Positions 35,433 to 47,200 of a stretch of 64,000 nt of DNA are shown here, in pieces. Every line of letters begins with the position of its first letter. Positions within the stretch are counted from its first letter, which is position 1. The position numbers and the translations under genes are program-made. This DNA is from an uncultured Bacteroidota bacterium (GTDB lineage Bacteria; Bacteroidota; Bacteroidia; Flavobacteriales; Flavobacteriaceae), in NCBI GenBank assembly GCA_902560025.1, contig CACEKL010000001.1, forward strand, positions 46,702 to 110,701. The letters are read 5' to 3'. The notes under the pieces are model-generated. The model was given only the letters and a program-made list of their open reading frames with translations. It made no database searches and was not told the origin of the DNA.

Positions 35433-36785
35433 TTATATAGTTGGTTTACTTCTCATTGAACCAGATTTCATAAGTCCATCATAATGATGATTAAGTAAAT
35501 ATGCATTTACTTGCTGTATTGTGTCAATAGCAACCCCTACCATAATTAGAAGAGATGTGCCTCCATAAAAAAGTGCCCAGCCTTGTTGCATACCAATTAA
35601 TTGGACAACTATAGCAGGAAAGATTGCTATAACTGCTAGATAAAGAGATCCAGGAAAGGTAATATGAGACATCACTGAATCTAAATATTCTGATGTTTCG
35701 TTACCTGGTCGTATACCAGGAACAAATCCACCGCTTCTTTTTAAATCATCAGACATTTTATTAGTTGGTACTGTAATAGCAGTATAGAAAAATGTAAAGA
35801 TTATAACTAGAAGTGCAAATAAAACATTATACCATAATCCAAATATGTCAGAAAAACTTGCTTGAAGCCACTGACCAATTGATGAGTCACTAAAAACACT
35901 ACCAATTGTTGCTGGTGCAAACATAAGTGCCTGAGCAAAGATTATTGGCATAACACCTGAAGCATTAAGCTTTAGGGGTATATATTGTCTTGTAGCCATA
36001 CCAGGAGATTGAGATCCAGGTACAGAGTTTCTTCTTGCATATTGAACTGGTATTTGTCTTACAGCCATAACTAAAAGTATTGATAATAGAATAACTACTA
36101 ACCATACTGCTAGCTCTATAACTACCATTATTAAACCTCCGTTACTTTCAGAAACTCTTGAGACAAGGTTTTGGGTAAATGAAAGTGGTAAAGTAGCAAC
36201 AATACCAACAGTAATAAGAAGTGATATTCCATTTCCAATTCCTTTGTCTGTTATTTTTTCACCTAGCCACATTGCAAAAATACAACCAGTAACTAGAATA
36301 ATAATTGATGATAGAACGAACATTGGAGTTCTACCAAAAATAAATGCACTATCAGGAACACCAAGTGCACTAAGTCCGTATAAATAGGCAGGAGCCTGAA
36401 CAACACATATAAAGATTGTTAACCATCGAGTAATTTGTGTTATTTTTTTTCTACCACTCTCACCTTCTTTCTGAAGCTTTTGAAGATATGGAAGAGCTAC
36501 TCCCATTAATTGAACAACAATAGCTGCTGAAATGTATGGCATAATACCAAGCGCAAATATGGATGCATTTGCGAAAGCACCACCAGTGAATGCATTTAAT
36601 ATACCTAATAACCCTCCTCCATCAGATCTTGTTGAAAGATCAGACAAAGCAAGAGAATCAACACCAGGAAGCACAACTTGTGCTCCTAATCTGTAGACCA
36701 ATAATAAACCTAAAGTAAAAAGAATTCTATCTCTTAACTCTTTAATGTTATATATATTTTTTATTATGTCTACTAATTTATTCAC
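35433..36785 (-). CDS. secY: Protein translocase subunit SecY
   Basis: 450 aa with ten membrane helices, the channel of the Sec translocon. [22 protein letters not shown] forms the first helix region. A plug-loop segment follows, and the cytoplasmic loops carry [10 protein letters not shown] and [13 protein letters not shown], which contact the ribosome or SecA. It lies between rplO and infA, 1 bp from each. Confidence 0.98.
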   Translation of the reverse strand: MNKLVDIIKNIYNIKELRDRILFTLGLLLVYRLGAQVVLPGVDSLALSDLSTRSDGGGLLGILNAFTGGAFANASIFALGIMPYISAAIVVQLMGVALPYLQKLQKEGESGRKKITQITRWLTIFICVVQAPAYLYGLSALGVPDSAFIFGRTPMFVLSSIIILVTGCIFAMWLGEKITDKGIGNGISLLITVGIVATLPLSFTQNLVSRVSESNGGLIMVVIELAVWLVVILLSILLVMAVRQIPVQYARRNSVPGSQSPGMATRQYIPLKLNASGVMPIIFAQALMFAPATIGSVFSDSSIGQWLQASFSDIFGLWYNVLFALLVIIFTFFYTAITVPTNKMSDDLKRSGGFVPGIRPGNETSEYLDSVMSHITFPGSLYLAVIAIFPAIVVQLIGMQQGWALFYGGTSLLIMVGVAIDTIQQVNAYLLNHHYDGLMKSGSMRSKPTI

Positions 36786-36786
36786 T

Positions 36787-37239
36787 TTATATTTTAGTTA
36801 TTTTTCCACCAGCATTTTCAATTAACTTTTCAGCTGATGCAGAAAATTTATGAGCAGCAACATTTACAGGAACATCAATTTTTCCTCTGCCCAGAACTTT
36901 AATAAGATCACCTTTTTTAGCAATTCTTAACTCAATCATTTTTTCGAAGGTTAAATCTTTTTTGATTTTTTTATCTTCAACTAAAGTCTGTATATCATCT
37001 ACGTTAATAGTTTTATATTCAATTCTATTTATATTATTAAAACCAAACTTTGGAATCCTTCTTTGAAGTGGCATCTGTCCACCTTCAAAACCTATCTTTC
37101 TTGAATATCCAGATCTTGATTGAGCACCTTTATGACCTTTTGTTGAGGTACCACCTTTACCAGAACCTTGACCTCTACCAAGTCTTTTACCACTTGTCTT
37201 ATTTGAACCTTTTGCAGGCTTTAAATTATTTAAGCTCAT
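36787..37239 (-). CDS. rplO: Large ribosomal subunit protein uL15
   Basis: 150 aa. MSLNNLKPAKGSNKTSGKRL leads into a glycine-rich basic arm (GRGQGSGKGGTSTKGHKGAQ), then a globular C-terminal domain ending AEKLIENAGGKITKI. spc operon, 2 bp after rpmD. Confidence 0.98.
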   Translation of the reverse strand: MSLNNLKPAKGSNKTSGKRLGRGQGSGKGGTSTKGHKGAQSRSGYSRKIGFEGGQMPLQRRIPKFGFNNINRIEYKTINVDDIQTLVEDKKIKKDLTFEKMIELRIAKKGDLIKVLGRGKIDVPVNVAAHKFSASAEKLIENAGGKITKI

Positions 37240-37241
37240 AA

Positions 37242-37430
37242 TTATTTGTTTACAGAATTAATCTCTACAAGATGTTTAACTTTATCTATCATGCCAGAAA
37301 TTGATGGGCTTAACTCATGCTCAACTTCCATTCCAATTTTCCTTAAGCCTAAAGCTCTGAGAGTTCTCTTTTGAGACTCTAGTCTTTTAATCGTACTTCT
37401 TACTTGTTTAATTCTAACTTTCTTGCTCAT
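37242..37430 (-). CDS. rpmD: Large ribosomal subunit protein uL30
   Basis: 62 aa: [20 protein letters not shown] and [13 protein letters not shown] are family hallmarks. The start codon overlaps the rpsE stop by four bases (ATGA), indicating translational coupling. Confidence 0.97.
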   Translation of the reverse strand: MSKKVRIKQVRSTIKRLESQKRTLRALGLRKIGMEVEHELSPSISGMIDKVKHLVEINSVNK

Positions 37431-37951
37431 CCTTTAAATACTTTATCAAGAGAAATACCTCTTTGTTTTGAAATCATTAACGGACTTCTTAAATTAAGTA
37501 GTGCGTCAAAAGTAGCTTTAACAACATTATGTGGATTTGAAGATCCCTGAGATTTAGAAAGTACATTTTGAACACCAACAGCCTCTAAAACAGTTCTAAC
37601 TGCACCACCAGCAATTACCCCCGTACCTTCAGTTGCAGGCTTAATAAATACTTTAGCACCCCCAAATTTACCTTTTTGCTCATGTGGAAGTGTTCCATTA
37701 TCAATTGGAATCCTTACTAAATTTTTCTTTGCATCTTCAACAGCTTTAGAAATTGCAATTGTAACTTCTTTTGCTTTTCCAAGACCATGTCCAACAACAC
37801 CATTTTCATCACCTACCACAACAATAGCAGAGAATCCAAAAGCCCTACCACCTTTAGTCACTTTAGTTACTCTTTGAATACCTACAAGTCTATCTTTAAG
37901 ATCTAATCCAGCAGGTTTTACAAGTTCGACGTTTTTATAATTTTTATACAT
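37427..37951 (-). CDS. rpsE: Small ribosomal subunit protein uS5
   Basis: 174 aa. N-terminal double-stranded RNA-binding domain with [20 protein letters not shown] and [19 protein letters not shown]-terminal domain with [20 protein letters not shown]. Involved in decoding accuracy. Standard spc position between rplR and rpmD. Confidence 0.98.
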   Translation of the reverse strand: MYKNYKNVELVKPAGLDLKDRLVGIQRVTKVTKGGRAFGFSAIVVVGDENGVVGHGLGKAKEVTIAISKAVEDAKKNLVRIPIDNGTLPHEQKGKFGGAKVFIKPATEGTGVIAGGAVRTVLEAVGVQNVLSKSQGSSNPHNVVKATFDALLNLRSPLMISKQRGISLDKVFKG

Positions 37952-37953
37952 AG

Positions 37954-38313
37954 TTAAAATTTAAGTCCACCTTCCCTTGCACCTTCAGCAAGTGATTTAA
38001 CTCTTCCATGATAAAGGTAACCACCTCTATCAAATTTTATTTTTTTAATACCTTTTTTGACAGCTTTTTCAGCAAGTATCTTACCGACATTAAATGAAAC
38101 ATCCATGTTAGTCTCTAATTTTAAATCAGTAATAGACTTGTCACGAGAAGAAGATTGCATTAAAGTCTTTCCACTAACATCGTCGATTAACTGGCAATAA
38201 ATTTCTTTGTTACTTCTAAATACAGATAATCTAGGAAAATCTGATGTACCTGAAATCACTTTCTTAATTCTTTGTCTAATTCTATTTCTTCTGTATGTCT
38301 TAGTATTTCCCAT
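37954..38313 (-). CDS. rplR: Large ribosomal subunit protein uL18
   Basis: 119 aa 5S rRNA-binding protein: [20 protein letters not shown] near the N-terminus and [20 protein letters not shown] at the C-terminus. It follows rplF with 1 bp between. Confidence 0.98.
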   Translation of the reverse strand: MGNTKTYRRNRIRQRIKKVISGTSDFPRLSVFRSNKEIYCQLIDDVSGKTLMQSSSRDKSITDLKLETNMDVSFNVGKILAEKAVKKGIKKIKFDRGGYLYHGRVKSLAEGAREGGLKF

Positions 38314-38314
38314 A

Positions 38315-38857
38315 TTAAGCTGATTTACCTGCTTTTCTTCTTATTTGCTCACCAACGAACTTAATACCTTTCCCTTTGTAAGGCTCTGGCTTTCTAAAAG
38401 AACGAATTTTAGCAGCAACATGACCTACTAGTTGCTTGTCCATTGATGTAAGTTTAATGATTGGATTTTGTCCTTTTTCATTAATAGCTTCGACTTTAAC
38501 CTCTGGAGCTATATCCAATACAATCGTGTGAGAGAACCCAAGTGAAAGATCTAATTTTTGGCCAGAATTGCTTGCTCTGTAACCAACCCCAACTAGTTCA
38601 AGTTCTTTTGTAAAACCTTCTGAAACTCCTGTTACCATATTTGCAACTAGTGATCTGTATAATCCATGCTTTGATTTGTGATCCTTAGATTCAGAATTTC
38701 TTTTTACTAGAATTGTGTTATCTGATATATCAAAACTAACTCCATCAAAAACTTGAGACATTTCACCATTTTTACCATTAACAGTAATAACATTATTGTT
38801 AACGTTTACTGAAACACCTTCTGGAATACTTATTGGATTATTTCCTATTCTTGACAT
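38315..38857 (-). CDS. rplF: Large ribosomal subunit protein uL6
   Basis: 180 aa with two tandem L6 folds: MSRIGNNPISIPEGVSVNVN, YRSLVANMVTGVSEGF, and the C-terminal signature PEPYKGKGIKFVGE. It lies near the factor-binding site of the 50S. spc operon, 10 bp after rpsH. Confidence 0.98.
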   Translation of the reverse strand: MSRIGNNPISIPEGVSVNVNNNVITVNGKNGEMSQVFDGVSFDISDNTILVKRNSESKDHKSKHGLYRSLVANMVTGVSEGFTKELELVGVGYRASNSGQKLDLSLGFSHTIVLDIAPEVKVEAINEKGQNPIIKLTSMDKQLVGHVAAKIRSFRKPEPYKGKGIKFVGEQIRRKAGKSA

Positions 38858-38867
38858 AACTTATATT

Positions 38868-39269
38868 TTAAAATACATAACAGATTAATTCACCTCCAAT
38901 ATTCTGGCTTGCAGCTTGCTTTCCTGTCATAACACCTTTTGATGTAGAAACTATTGATATTCCCAAGCCATTTAAAATTCTTGGGAACTCTTGAGAGCTA
39001 GAGTATTTTCTCAAACCAGGCTTACTAATTCTTTGTATTTCTTTAATTACAGGCTCTTTAGAAATTGAATCGTACTTCAAAGCAATTTTTATACTGCCTT
39101 GGTTGTTTTTTGTTTCCTCGAACTTATAACTAAGAATGTAACCCTGATCAAAAAGTATTTTTGTAATATCCTTCTTGATGTTAGAAGAAGGTATGTCAAC
39201 AACTTTATGACCTGCCATGCTGGCATTTCTAATTCTAGTTAAATAATCTGCAATAGTGTCTGTATACAT
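38868..39269 (-). CDS. rpsH: Small ribosomal subunit protein uS8
   Basis: 133 aa: DTIADYLTRIRNASMAGHKV at the N-terminus and the C-terminal signature GLGISIVSTSKGVMTGKQA. 16S central-domain binder; in E. coli this protein represses spc-operon translation, but I see no S8 target here. Confidence 0.98.
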   Translation of the reverse strand: MYTDTIADYLTRIRNASMAGHKVVDIPSSNIKKDITKILFDQGYILSYKFEETKNNQGSIKIALKYDSISKEPVIKEIQRISKPGLRKYSSSQEFPRILNGLGISIVSTSKGVMTGKQAASQNIGGELICYVF

Positions 39270-39279
39270 AATCTTTAAT

Positions 39280-39549
39280 TTACCAACTTGCTTTAGTTAC
39301 TCCTGGGATTAAACCTTTATTAGCCATTTCTCTAAACATGACTCTAGAAATCCCAAATTGCCTTATATATCCTTTTGGTCTTCCAGTAAGTTTACATCGG
39401 TTATGTAATCTAATTGGTGACGCATTTTTAGGAAGTTTTTGAAGACCCACATAATCTTTTGCATCTTTTAATGCTTGCCTTTTTGCAGCATATTTTGCAA
39501 CTATACGTTGTCTTTTTCTTTCCCTAGCTTTCATTGATTCTTTTGCCAT
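39280..39549 (-). CDS. rpsN: Small ribosomal subunit protein uS14, zinc-free form
   Basis: 89 aa, the long C-minus type without CxxC pairs: [20 protein letters not shown], then [20 protein letters not shown] with a single Cys, and a conserved KASW end. spc operon between rplE and rpsH. Confidence 0.98.
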   Translation of the reverse strand: MAKESMKARERKRQRIVAKYAAKRQALKDAKDYVGLQKLPKNASPIRLHNRCKLTGRPKGYIRQFGISRVMFREMANKGLIPGVTKASW

Positions 39550-39554
39550 AATTC

Positions 39555-40103
39555 TTATTTTTTAAATGGTAATCCTAAATCTGTTAATAATGCTTGAGCC
39601 TCTTTGTCAGAGTTTGTACTTGTAACAAAAGTTATATCCATACCTGCAATCTTATTTACTTTATCGATATTTATCTCAGGGAATATAATTTGTTCTCTAA
39701 TTCCAAGATTGTAATTTCCTCTACCATCAAATCCTTTTGGATTTATACCTTGAAAGTCTCTAACCCTAGGAAGAGCAATCGTAATAAGCCTATCTAGAAA
39801 TTCATACATTCTCTCACCTCTTAATGTTACTTTAGCTCCAATTGGAGACCCTTTACGAAGCTTAAATGATGCAACATCCTTCTTTGATAGAGTTGCAATA
39901 GCTTTTTGACCTGAGATAAGTGTTAATTCATCAACAGCATGATCTACGAGTTTTTTATCACTAACTGCAGCACCAACTCCTCTAGAAATAACAATTTTTT
40001 TTAAAACTGGAACCTGCATTATATTATCCAACTGAAGTTTGTCTTTTAATTCATTAACAATCTTGTTAGAGTAATCTTCTTTAAGTCTTGGTGTATAGCT
40101 CAT
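39555..40103 (-). CDS. rplE: Large ribosomal subunit protein uL5
   Basis: 182 aa 5S rRNA-binding protein: [50 protein letters not shown], and [18 protein letters not shown] are family blocks. Two bp after rplX. Confidence 0.98.
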   Translation of the reverse strand: MSYTPRLKEDYSNKIVNELKDKLQLDNIMQVPVLKKIVISRGVGAAVSDKKLVDHAVDELTLISGQKAIATLSKKDVASFKLRKGSPIGAKVTLRGERMYEFLDRLITIALPRVRDFQGINPKGFDGRGNYNLGIREQIIFPEINIDKVNKIAGMDITFVTSTNSDKEAQALLTDLGLPFKK

Positions 40104-40105
40104 TT

Positions 40106-40417
40106 TTAGATTATTTCTTTAGATTTTTTAGATATCCTAACTTTTTTTCCATCCTCAACTTTGTAACCTACCCTAGTTTTCTCACCATCCTTAGTCATTA
40201 ATGATAAATTAGAAATATTAATAGGTAGTTGTTTCTCAACTATACCACCTTTAGGATTCTCAGAGTTTGGCTTAGTATGTCTTTTAACTGTGTTAACACC
40301 TTCGACAATTGCTTTATTTGAGTTATAAAGAATTTTAAGGACTGTACCTTTCGCCCCTTTATTCTCTCCGGCAATAACTAATACTTGATCTCCTTTTTTA
40401 ATTTTTATTTTATTCAT
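40106..40417 (-). CDS. rplX: Large ribosomal subunit protein uL24
   Basis: 103 aa from the ATG at 40417 ([17 protein letters not shown]); the frame can be extended to a TTG at 40426, which is unnecessary. The KOW motif ([20 protein letters not shown]) and [20 protein letters not shown] identify L24, an early assembly protein of the 50S. Confidence 0.97.
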   Translation of the reverse strand: MNKIKIKKGDQVLVIAGENKGAKGTVLKILYNSNKAIVEGVNTVKRHTKPNSENPKGGIVEKQLPINISNLSLMTKDGEKTRVGYKVEDGKKVRISKKSKEII

Positions 40418-40428
40418 CACATTCAATA

Positions 40429-40797
40429 TTATAAAACTTCAGGTGCAAGAGATACTATTTTCATAAATTGCTTATCTCTTAATTCTCTAGCCACAGGGCC
40501 GAATACTCTTGTTCCTCTCATCTCTCCTGTTTGAGATAATAAAACACAAGCATTTTCATCGAATCTAATATAAGATCCATCATTTCTTCTAACTTCTTTT
40601 TTTGTTCTAACAACTACTGCAATTGAAACTTGACCTTTCTTTACAGTTCCATTTGGAGTTGCATCTTTGACAGTTACAACAATTTTATCACCTAATCTGG
40701 CATACCTTCTTTTCGTTCCACCTAAAACTCTTATAGTTAGAACTTCTTTTGCTCCAGTATTATCTGCTACCTTAAGTCTTGATTCTTGTTGTACCAT
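40429..40797 (-). CDS. rplN: Large ribosomal subunit protein uL14
   Basis: 122 aa: [39 protein letters not shown] and [20 protein letters not shown] are standard. Last complete gene of the ribosomal cluster before the abnormal junction; the partial rpsQ stop lies 1 bp upstream. Confidence 0.98.
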   Translation of the reverse strand: MVQQESRLKVADNTGAKEVLTIRVLGGTKRRYARLGDKIVVTVKDATPNGTVKKGQVSIAVVVRTKKEVRRNDGSYIRFDENACVLLSQTGEMRGTRVFGPVARELRDKQFMKIVSLAPEVL

Positions 40798-40798
40798 T

Positions 40799-40884
40799 TT
40801 ATTTTGCTCTTTCTATTATTTCTACAATTCTCCACTTTTTTGTCTTACTCATTGGTCTAGTCTCCATAATTTTTACAGTATCTC
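40799..40884 (-). pseudogene. rpsQ: Fragment of rpsQ (uS17): last 27 codons only
   Basis: On the minus strand the codons before the TAA at 40799-40801 read [20 protein letters not shown], then EIIERAK, the well-conserved C-terminus of S17. Just before the Asp codon the frame hits TGA where family members have a Gly codon; from there the sequence belongs to rpoB on the other strand. About 55-60 N-terminal residues, and the rest of the S10 operon that should follow (rpmC, rplP, rpsC and so on), are absent. This is a cut at a sequence junction, not gradual decay: the remaining codons are intact. Confidence 0.93.
40877..40884. other. Chimeric junction between rpsQ and rpoB
   Basis: AGTATCTC can be read both as the complement of the rpsQ codons around Gly-Asp-Thr and as rpoB codons leading into Val-Ser-Gln. 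Left of it the DNA is ribosomal operon on the minus strand; right of it, RNA polymerase operon on the plus strand. Short shared sequence at an inverted join is typical of multiple-displacement-amplification chimeras, graph mis-joins or microhomology rearrangement. Confidence 0.8.
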
Positions 40885-43800
40885 AACTTCATAGATCTCC
40901 AGGAGTATTTTTTGGACAATCTTTCCACGCAAATGGAACCAAGCTGTACTCTGCTAGAGTAATTCCTTTTAAAGGATCATGGATTGAATTTGCTACAGAT
41001 ATCAATAGTGTGATGTATGCATATATAGACAGAAAGAAAAAGTTACCAGTTACAACTTTATTCAGAGCTATTGGTTACCAAGGAGATAAAGAAATTCTTG
41101 AAATATTTGATCTTGCAGAAGAAATAAAGGTTACTAAAGCTGGTTTAAAGAAAGCTTTAAATAGAAAGCTGGCTGCAAGAGTTCTTAGGACATGGCATGA
41201 AGATTTTGTGGATGAAGATACTGGAGAGGTAATATCAATAGAGAGAAATGAGATTATTTTAGACAGAGATACTGTAATTGAGCAAGAGCATATCGAACAA
41301 ATTTTAGATGCTGATGTTAAAACTATTCTTATCCATAAAGAAGATTCCCAAAATTCTGATTATGCCATAATTTATAACACTCTTCAAAAAGATCAAACAA
41401 ATACTGAGAAAGAGGCCGTTGAATATATCTATAGACAACTTAGAAATGCTGAGCCACCTGATGAAGAGACTGCTAGAGGAATTATTGATAAGCTATTCTT
41501 TTCTGACCAAAGATATAATCTTGGAGAAGTAGGTAGATATAGAATGAATAAGAAGCTTAATCTAGATGTGGATATGGAAGAAAGAACATTGACGCGTCAT
41601 GATATTACTACAATTATTAAATATTTGATTGAGCTTATCAATTCAAAGGCTGAAATTGATGATATTGATCACCTATCTAACAGAAGAGTAAGAACTGTTG
41701 GTGAACAACTATCTTCTCAGTTTGGTGTTGGTTTAGCAAGGATGGCAAGAACTATTAGAGAAAGAATGAATGTTAGAGATAATGAAGTATTTACTCCAAT
41801 TGATCTTATTAATGCCAAAACATTATCCTCAGTAATTAATACATTTTTTGGTACTAATCAATTATCTCAGTTTATGGATCAAACTAATCCACTTGCTGAG
41901 TTAACTCACAAGAGACGTCTGTCTGCACTTGGTCCAGGTGGTCTTTCTAGAGAAAGAGCAGGATTTGAGGTTAGAGATGTTCACTATACACATTATGGAA
42001 GACTATGTCCAATAGAAACACCTGAAGGTCCAAATATTGGTCTTATTTCCTCTCTATCAGTTTATGCAAGAGTAAATAATCTTGGATTTATTGAAACACC
42101 ATATAGAGAAGTTAAAGATGGTAAAATCGATTTGAAGAAAGTAACATATTTAACTGCAGAGGAAGAAGAGAATAAACTTATAGCGCAAGCAAATATTGAC
42201 TATGATAAATCTGGTAAAATCACTACAGATAGGGTTATTGCTAGAGATCAAGCAGATTTTCCAGTAGTAACACCAGATAATATCAACTACACTGATGTTG
42301 CACCAAATCAAATTGCTTCAATATCTGCTTCATTAATTCCTTTCCTTGAGCATGACGATGCTAACCGAGCATTGATGGGATCTAATATGATGCGTCAAGC
42401 AGTTCCGCTTTTGAGACCAGAGTCTCCAATAGTAGGTACAGGTTTAGAAAAATCTGTTGCATCTGACTCAAGAGTACTTGTAAATGCTGAAAGGGATGGT
42501 GTTGTTGATTACGTTGATTCAAATAAAATAGTTATTAAATATAATTTAACTAAAGAAGAAAAGTTATTAAGCTTTGATGAAGATAGTAAAGTGTATGACT
42601 TAATAAAGTTTCAAAAAACTAACCAAGGAACATGTATAAATCTAAAACCTATTGTTGTTAAAGGTGATCAAGTTTCTAAAGGTCAAGTTCTATGTGAAGG
42701 ATATGCTACTCAAGATGGAGAATTAGCTTTAGGTAGAAACCTTAAAGTTGCATTTATGCCATGGAAGGGATATAACTTTGAGGACGCAATTGTAATCTCT
42801 GAAAAAGTAGTTCGAGATGATGTATTTACTTCAATTCATATTGATGAATACGCTATTGATGTAAGAGATACTAAGCTAGGAACTGAAGAACTTACTGATG
42901 ATATTCCAAATGTGAGTGAAGAAGCTACTAAAGAATTAGATGAAAATGGAATGATTAGAGTTGGTGCTGATGTTAAGCCTGGAGATATTTTAATTGGAAA
43001 GATTACTCCAAAAGGTGAATCTGATCCAACACCTGAAGAAAAACTGCTTAGAGCAATATTTGGTGATAAGGCAGGAGATGTTAAAGATGCATCTCTTAAA
43101 GCACCTCCATCGTTAAATGGAATTGTAATTGATAAAAAATTATTTGTTAGATCATTTAAAGACAAAAGAAGAAGATCTCAAGACAAAGTTGATCTTGAGT
43201 TATTAGAAACTAAGTATGAAAAGATTCTAGATGATCATAGACTAAAATTAGTAGAAAAACTTTCGTCAGTAGTAAATGGCAAGACTTGTCAGGGAGTATT
43301 TAATGATTTAGGTGAAGAAGTTCTTCCTAAGGGTAAGAAATTTACTACTAAAATGTTATCAAGTGTTGAAGACTATACTCATTTAACTAAAGGAGTATGG
43401 ACAACATCTGATGATACCAATAATCTTATTTCATCACTTCTACATAACTATAGAATCAAGGAAAATGATATTCAAGGTTCCTTGAGAAGAGAAAAGTTTA
43501 CTATTAGTGTAGGTGATGAACTTCCTCCAGGAATTAAAAAACTAGCCAAAGTTTACATCGCTAAGAAAAGAAAGTTAAAAGTAGGTGATAAAATGGCAGG
43601 AAGGCATGGGAATAAAGGAATTGTTGCAAGAATTGTTAGACAAGAGGATATGCCATTTTTAGAAGATGGAACACCTGTTGACATTGTTTTAAATCCGCTA
43701 GGTGTACCGTCAAGAATGAACATTGGTCAAATATATGAAACTGTATTAGGATGGGCTGGACAAAATCTTGGCAGAAAATTCTCTACACCAATTTTTGATG

Positions 43801-44264
43801 GAGCAACATTAGATGAAATTAATGAGCTTACTGATCAGGCTGGTGTTCCAAGATTTGGGCACACATACCTTTACGATGGAGGTACTGGTGAAAAATTTGA
43901 TCAACCTGCGACTGTAGGTGTAATTTACATGTTAAAACTTGGTCATATGGTTGATGATAAAATGCATTCTAGATCAATTGGACCATATAGTTTGATAACT
44001 CAACAACCATTAGGAGGTAAAGCTCAATTTGGTGGTCAAAGATTTGGTGAGATGGAGGTATGGGCTCTTGAGGCTTATGGTGCTTCTAGTGCTCTCCAAG
44101 AAATACTTACGGTAAAATCTGATGATGTTATTGGAAGAGCCAAAACATACGAATCTATTGTTAAAGGTGAGAACCTTCCTGAAGCTGGTCTTCCAGAGTC
44201 ATTTAATGTATTAATGCATGAGCTAAAAGGTCTTGGACTAGATATTAGATTAGAAGAAAAATAA
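40878..44264 (+). CDS. rpoB: RNA polymerase subunit beta, N-terminus missing
   Basis: From [20 protein letters not shown] onward this is a continuous, normal Bacteroidota beta subunit of about 1128 residues. It includes the rifampicin region ([19 protein letters not shown], then [13 protein letters not shown] with wild-type-like residues), [12 protein letters not shown], and the C-terminal [20 protein letters not shown]. The family is about 1270 aa, so roughly the first 145 residues are missing. The open frame extends upstream to an ATG at 40779, but those 33 residues are the antisense of rpsQ and are not part of RpoB. rpoC follows after 14 bp. Confidence 0.95.
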   Translation, partial: VSQLHRSPGVFFGQSFHANGTKLYSARVIPFKGSWIEFATDINSVMYAYIDRKKKLPVTTLFRAIGYQGDKEILEIFDLAEEIKVTKAGLKKALNRKLAARVLRTWHEDFVDEDTGEVISIERNEIILDRDTVIEQEHIEQILDADVKTILIHKEDSQNSDYAIIYNTLQKDQTNTEKEAVEYIYRQLRNAEPPDEETARGIIDKLFFSDQRYNLGEVGRYRMNKKLNLDVDMEERTLTRHDITTIIKYLIELINSKAEIDDIDHLSNRRVRTVGEQLSSQFGVGLARMARTIRERMNVRDNEVFTPIDLINAKTLSSVINTFFGTNQLSQFMDQTNPLAELTHKRRLSALGPGGLSRERAGFEVRDVHYTHYGRLCPIETPEGPNIGLISSLSVYARVNNLGFIETPYREVKDGKIDLKKVTYLTAEEEENKLIAQANIDYDKSGKITTDRVIARDQADFPVVTPDNINYTDVAPNQIASISASLIPFLEHDDANRALMGSNMMRQAVPLLRPESPIVGTGLEKSVASDSRVLVNAERDGVVDYVDSNKIVIKYNLTKEEKLLSFDEDSKVYDLIKFQKTNQGTCINLKPIVVKGDQVSKGQVLCEGYATQDGELALGRNLKVAFMPWKGYNFEDAIVISEKVVRDDVFTSIHIDEYAIDVRDTKLGTEELTDDIPNVSEEATKELDENGMIRVGADVKPGDILIGKITPKGESDPTPEEKLLRAIFGDKAGDVKDASLKAPPSLNGIVIDKKLFVRSFKDKRRRSQDKVDLELLETKYEKILDDHRLKLVEKLSSVVNGKTCQGVFNDLGEEVLPKGKKFTTKMLSSVEDYTHLTKGVWTTSDDTNNLISSLLHNYRIKENDIQGSLRREKFTISVGDELPPGIKKLAKVYIAKKRKLKVGDKMAGRHGNKGIVARIVRQEDMPFLEDGTPVDIVLNPLGVPSRMNIGQIYETVLGWAGQNLGRKFSTPIFDGATLDEINELTDQAGVPRFGHTYLYDGGTGEKFDQPATVGVIYMLKLGHMVDDKMHSRSIGPYSLITQQPLGGKAQFGGQRFGEMEVWALEAYGASSALQEILTVKSDDVIGRAKTYESIVKGENLPEAGLPESFNVLMHELKGLGLDIRLEEK

Positions 44265-44278
44265 ATAAAGGTTAAAAA

Positions 44279-47200
44279 ATGTCAAAAAATAACGAATTAA
44301 TTACTCAAAAAAGATTTAATACTATCTCAATTGGTTTAGCATCGCCTGAAGTTATACTAGGTAACTCTAGAGGTGAAGTTCTTAAACCAGAAACTATAAA
44401 TTATAGAACTCACAAACCTGAGAGAGATGGTCTATTCTGTGAAAGAATTTTTGGACCTGTTAAGGACTATGAATGTGCCTGTGGAAAATACAAAAGAATT
44501 AGGTATAAAGGTATTGTTTGTGATAGATGTGGGGTTGAAGTAACTGAAAAAAAGGTAAGAAGAGATAGAGTCGGACATATCAATTTGGTAGTTCCTGTTG
44601 CTCATATTTGGTATTTTAAGTCTCTTCCTAACAAGATTGGTTATCTTCTCGGTCTTCCTTCAAAAAAACTTGATATGATAATTTACTACGAGAGATATGT
44701 AGTAATTCAGCCAGGTGAAGCAAAGAATGCTGAAGGTGAGCCTGTTAATAAGATGGATTTTTTAACAGAAGAAGAGTATCTAGCAATAATGGAAACACTT
44801 CCTGCAGATAATCAATTTCTTGAGGACTCAGATGAAAGAAAGTTTATTGCAAAAATGGGTGCAGAATGTTTAATCGAGCTACTTTCAAGAATTGATTTAG
44901 AGGAGTTGTCATATGAGCTAAGACACAAAGCCAATAACGAGACTTCAAAGCAAAGAAAAACTGAAGCATTAAAAAGATTACAAGTTGTTGAGTCTTTTAG
45001 AGAGGGTAATGAAAGAAAAGAAAATTTACCTGAATGGATGGTTGTTAAAGTTATACCAGTTATTCCTCCAGAGTTGAGACCTTTAGTTCCGCTTGATGGT
45101 GGTAGATTTGCTACTTCAGATCTTAATGATTTATATAGGAGAGTAATTATTAGAAATAACAGATTAAAAAGGTTAGTTGAAATAAAAGCTCCTGAAGTTA
45201 TTCTAAGAAATGAAAAAAGGATGCTTCAAGAATCAGTTGATTCATTGTTTGATAATACTAGAAAATCATCTGCTGTTAAAACAGAATCAAATAGGCCACT
45301 TAAGTCTCTATCAGATTCTTTGAAAGGGAAACAAGGTAGATTTAGACAAAACTTATTAGGTAAAAGAGTAGATTATTCTGCAAGATCAGTAATTGTTGTT
45401 GGACCCGAGTTAAAACTATATGAGTGTGGTCTTCCTAAAGATATGGCTGCTGAATTATATAAACCTTTTATAATTAGAAAACTTATTGAAAGAGGTATTG
45501 TTAAAACTGTTAAGTCTGCCAAGAAAATAATAGATAGAAGAGAGCCTGTTGTATGGGATATTTTAGAAAATGTTCTTAAAGGTCACCCTGTTCTTTTAAA
45601 TAGAGCGCCGACTCTACACAGACTTGGTATTCAAGCTTTCCAGCCAAAATTAATTGAAGGAAAAGCAATTCAATTGCATCCTTTGACATGTACTGCTTTT
45701 AATGCTGACTTTGATGGTGATCAAATGGCAGTTCACCTTCCTCTTGGGCCAGAGGCTATTTTGGAAGCTCAACTTTTAATGCTTGGATCTCATAATATTC
45801 TAAATCCAGCTAATGGCTCTCCTATTACTGTTCCTTCCCAGGATATGGTTTTAGGTCTTTATTATATGACAAAATCAAGAAAGTCATCTGAAAATCTTAA
45901 ACTAAAAGGTGAAGGTTCTATTTATTTTTCAGCTGAAGAAGTTACTATGGCATACAACGAGAAAAAAGTTGACTTGAATGCAATTATTAAATGTAGAATC
46001 AAAACTTCTGATTTAGAGGATCCTTATGAGATAATAGAAACTACACCGGGAAGAATATTTTTTAATGAGGTTGTTCCAGAAAAAGCTGGATTTTTTAATG
46101 AAGTTTTGACTAAAAAGAACCTAAGAGAAATCATTGGAAAAATTCTTCAAACTACTAGTGTTCCTGAGACTGCAGATTTTCTAGATAAAATTAAAGACCT
46201 TGGATATACATTTGCCTTTAAAGGTGGACTTTCTTTTAGTCTAGGTGATATTATAATCCCTCAACAAAAGCAAAATCTTATAGATGATGCAAATAATCAG
46301 GTTGATGGTATTATGAGTAATTACAATATGGGTCTAATCACTAACAACGAAAGATATAATCAAGTAATTGATGTTTGGACCTCGGCAAACGCAACCTTAA
46401 CTGAACTTGCAATGAAGCAAATAAGTGAGGATCAACAAGGATTTAACTCTGTATATATGATGCTTGACTCAGGTGCAAGAGGATCAAAAGAACAAATTAG
46501 ACAGCTTACAGGAATGAGAGGATTAATGGCAAAGCCAAAAAAATCTAATGTTGGTGGAGGTGAGATTATTGAAAATCCTATCTTATCTAACTTCAAAGAA
46601 GGTCTTTCGATTTTAGAATACTTTATTTCTACTCATGGTGCAAGAAAAGGTCTTGCAGATACTGCACTTAAAACTGCTGATGCAGGTTATTTAACTAGAA
46701 GACTAGTAGATGTTTCACAAGATGTTATTGTAAATGAATTTGATTGTGGTACACTTAGGGGAATTGAGGTAACTGCCTTAAAGAAAAATGAAGAAGTCGT
46801 AGAGACTTTAGGTGAAAGAATTTTAGGAAGGGTTGCCCTTAATGATATTGTAGACCCATCTTCAAATGAAGTTCTTTTAGAAGGTGGAAAATTAATTGAT
46901 GAAGAAGCTGTAGCTAAAATTGAAGATACATTAATAACTTCAGTTGAAGTTAGATCTTCATTAACCTGTGAAACCAAAAAGGGTATTTGTGTAAGTTGTT
47001 ATGGTAGAAATCTTGCCACTGGAAAGGCTGTTCAAATTGGTGAGGCAGTTGGAGTTGTGGCAGCTCAATCTATTGGTGAACCTGGAACACAATTAACTTT
47101 AAGGACCTTCCATGTTGGAGGGGTAGCAGGAAATATTTCTGAAGAAAACTCATTAATTTCAAAATTCGATGGAACTGCAGAAATTGAAGATTTAAAACTA

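Noticed and set aside
40798..40884. The rpsQ fragment as a genuine decaying pseudogene
   Set aside because: The remaining 27 codons are fully conserved and stop abruptly where rpoB begins; decay would not remove the start of rpoB at the same base.
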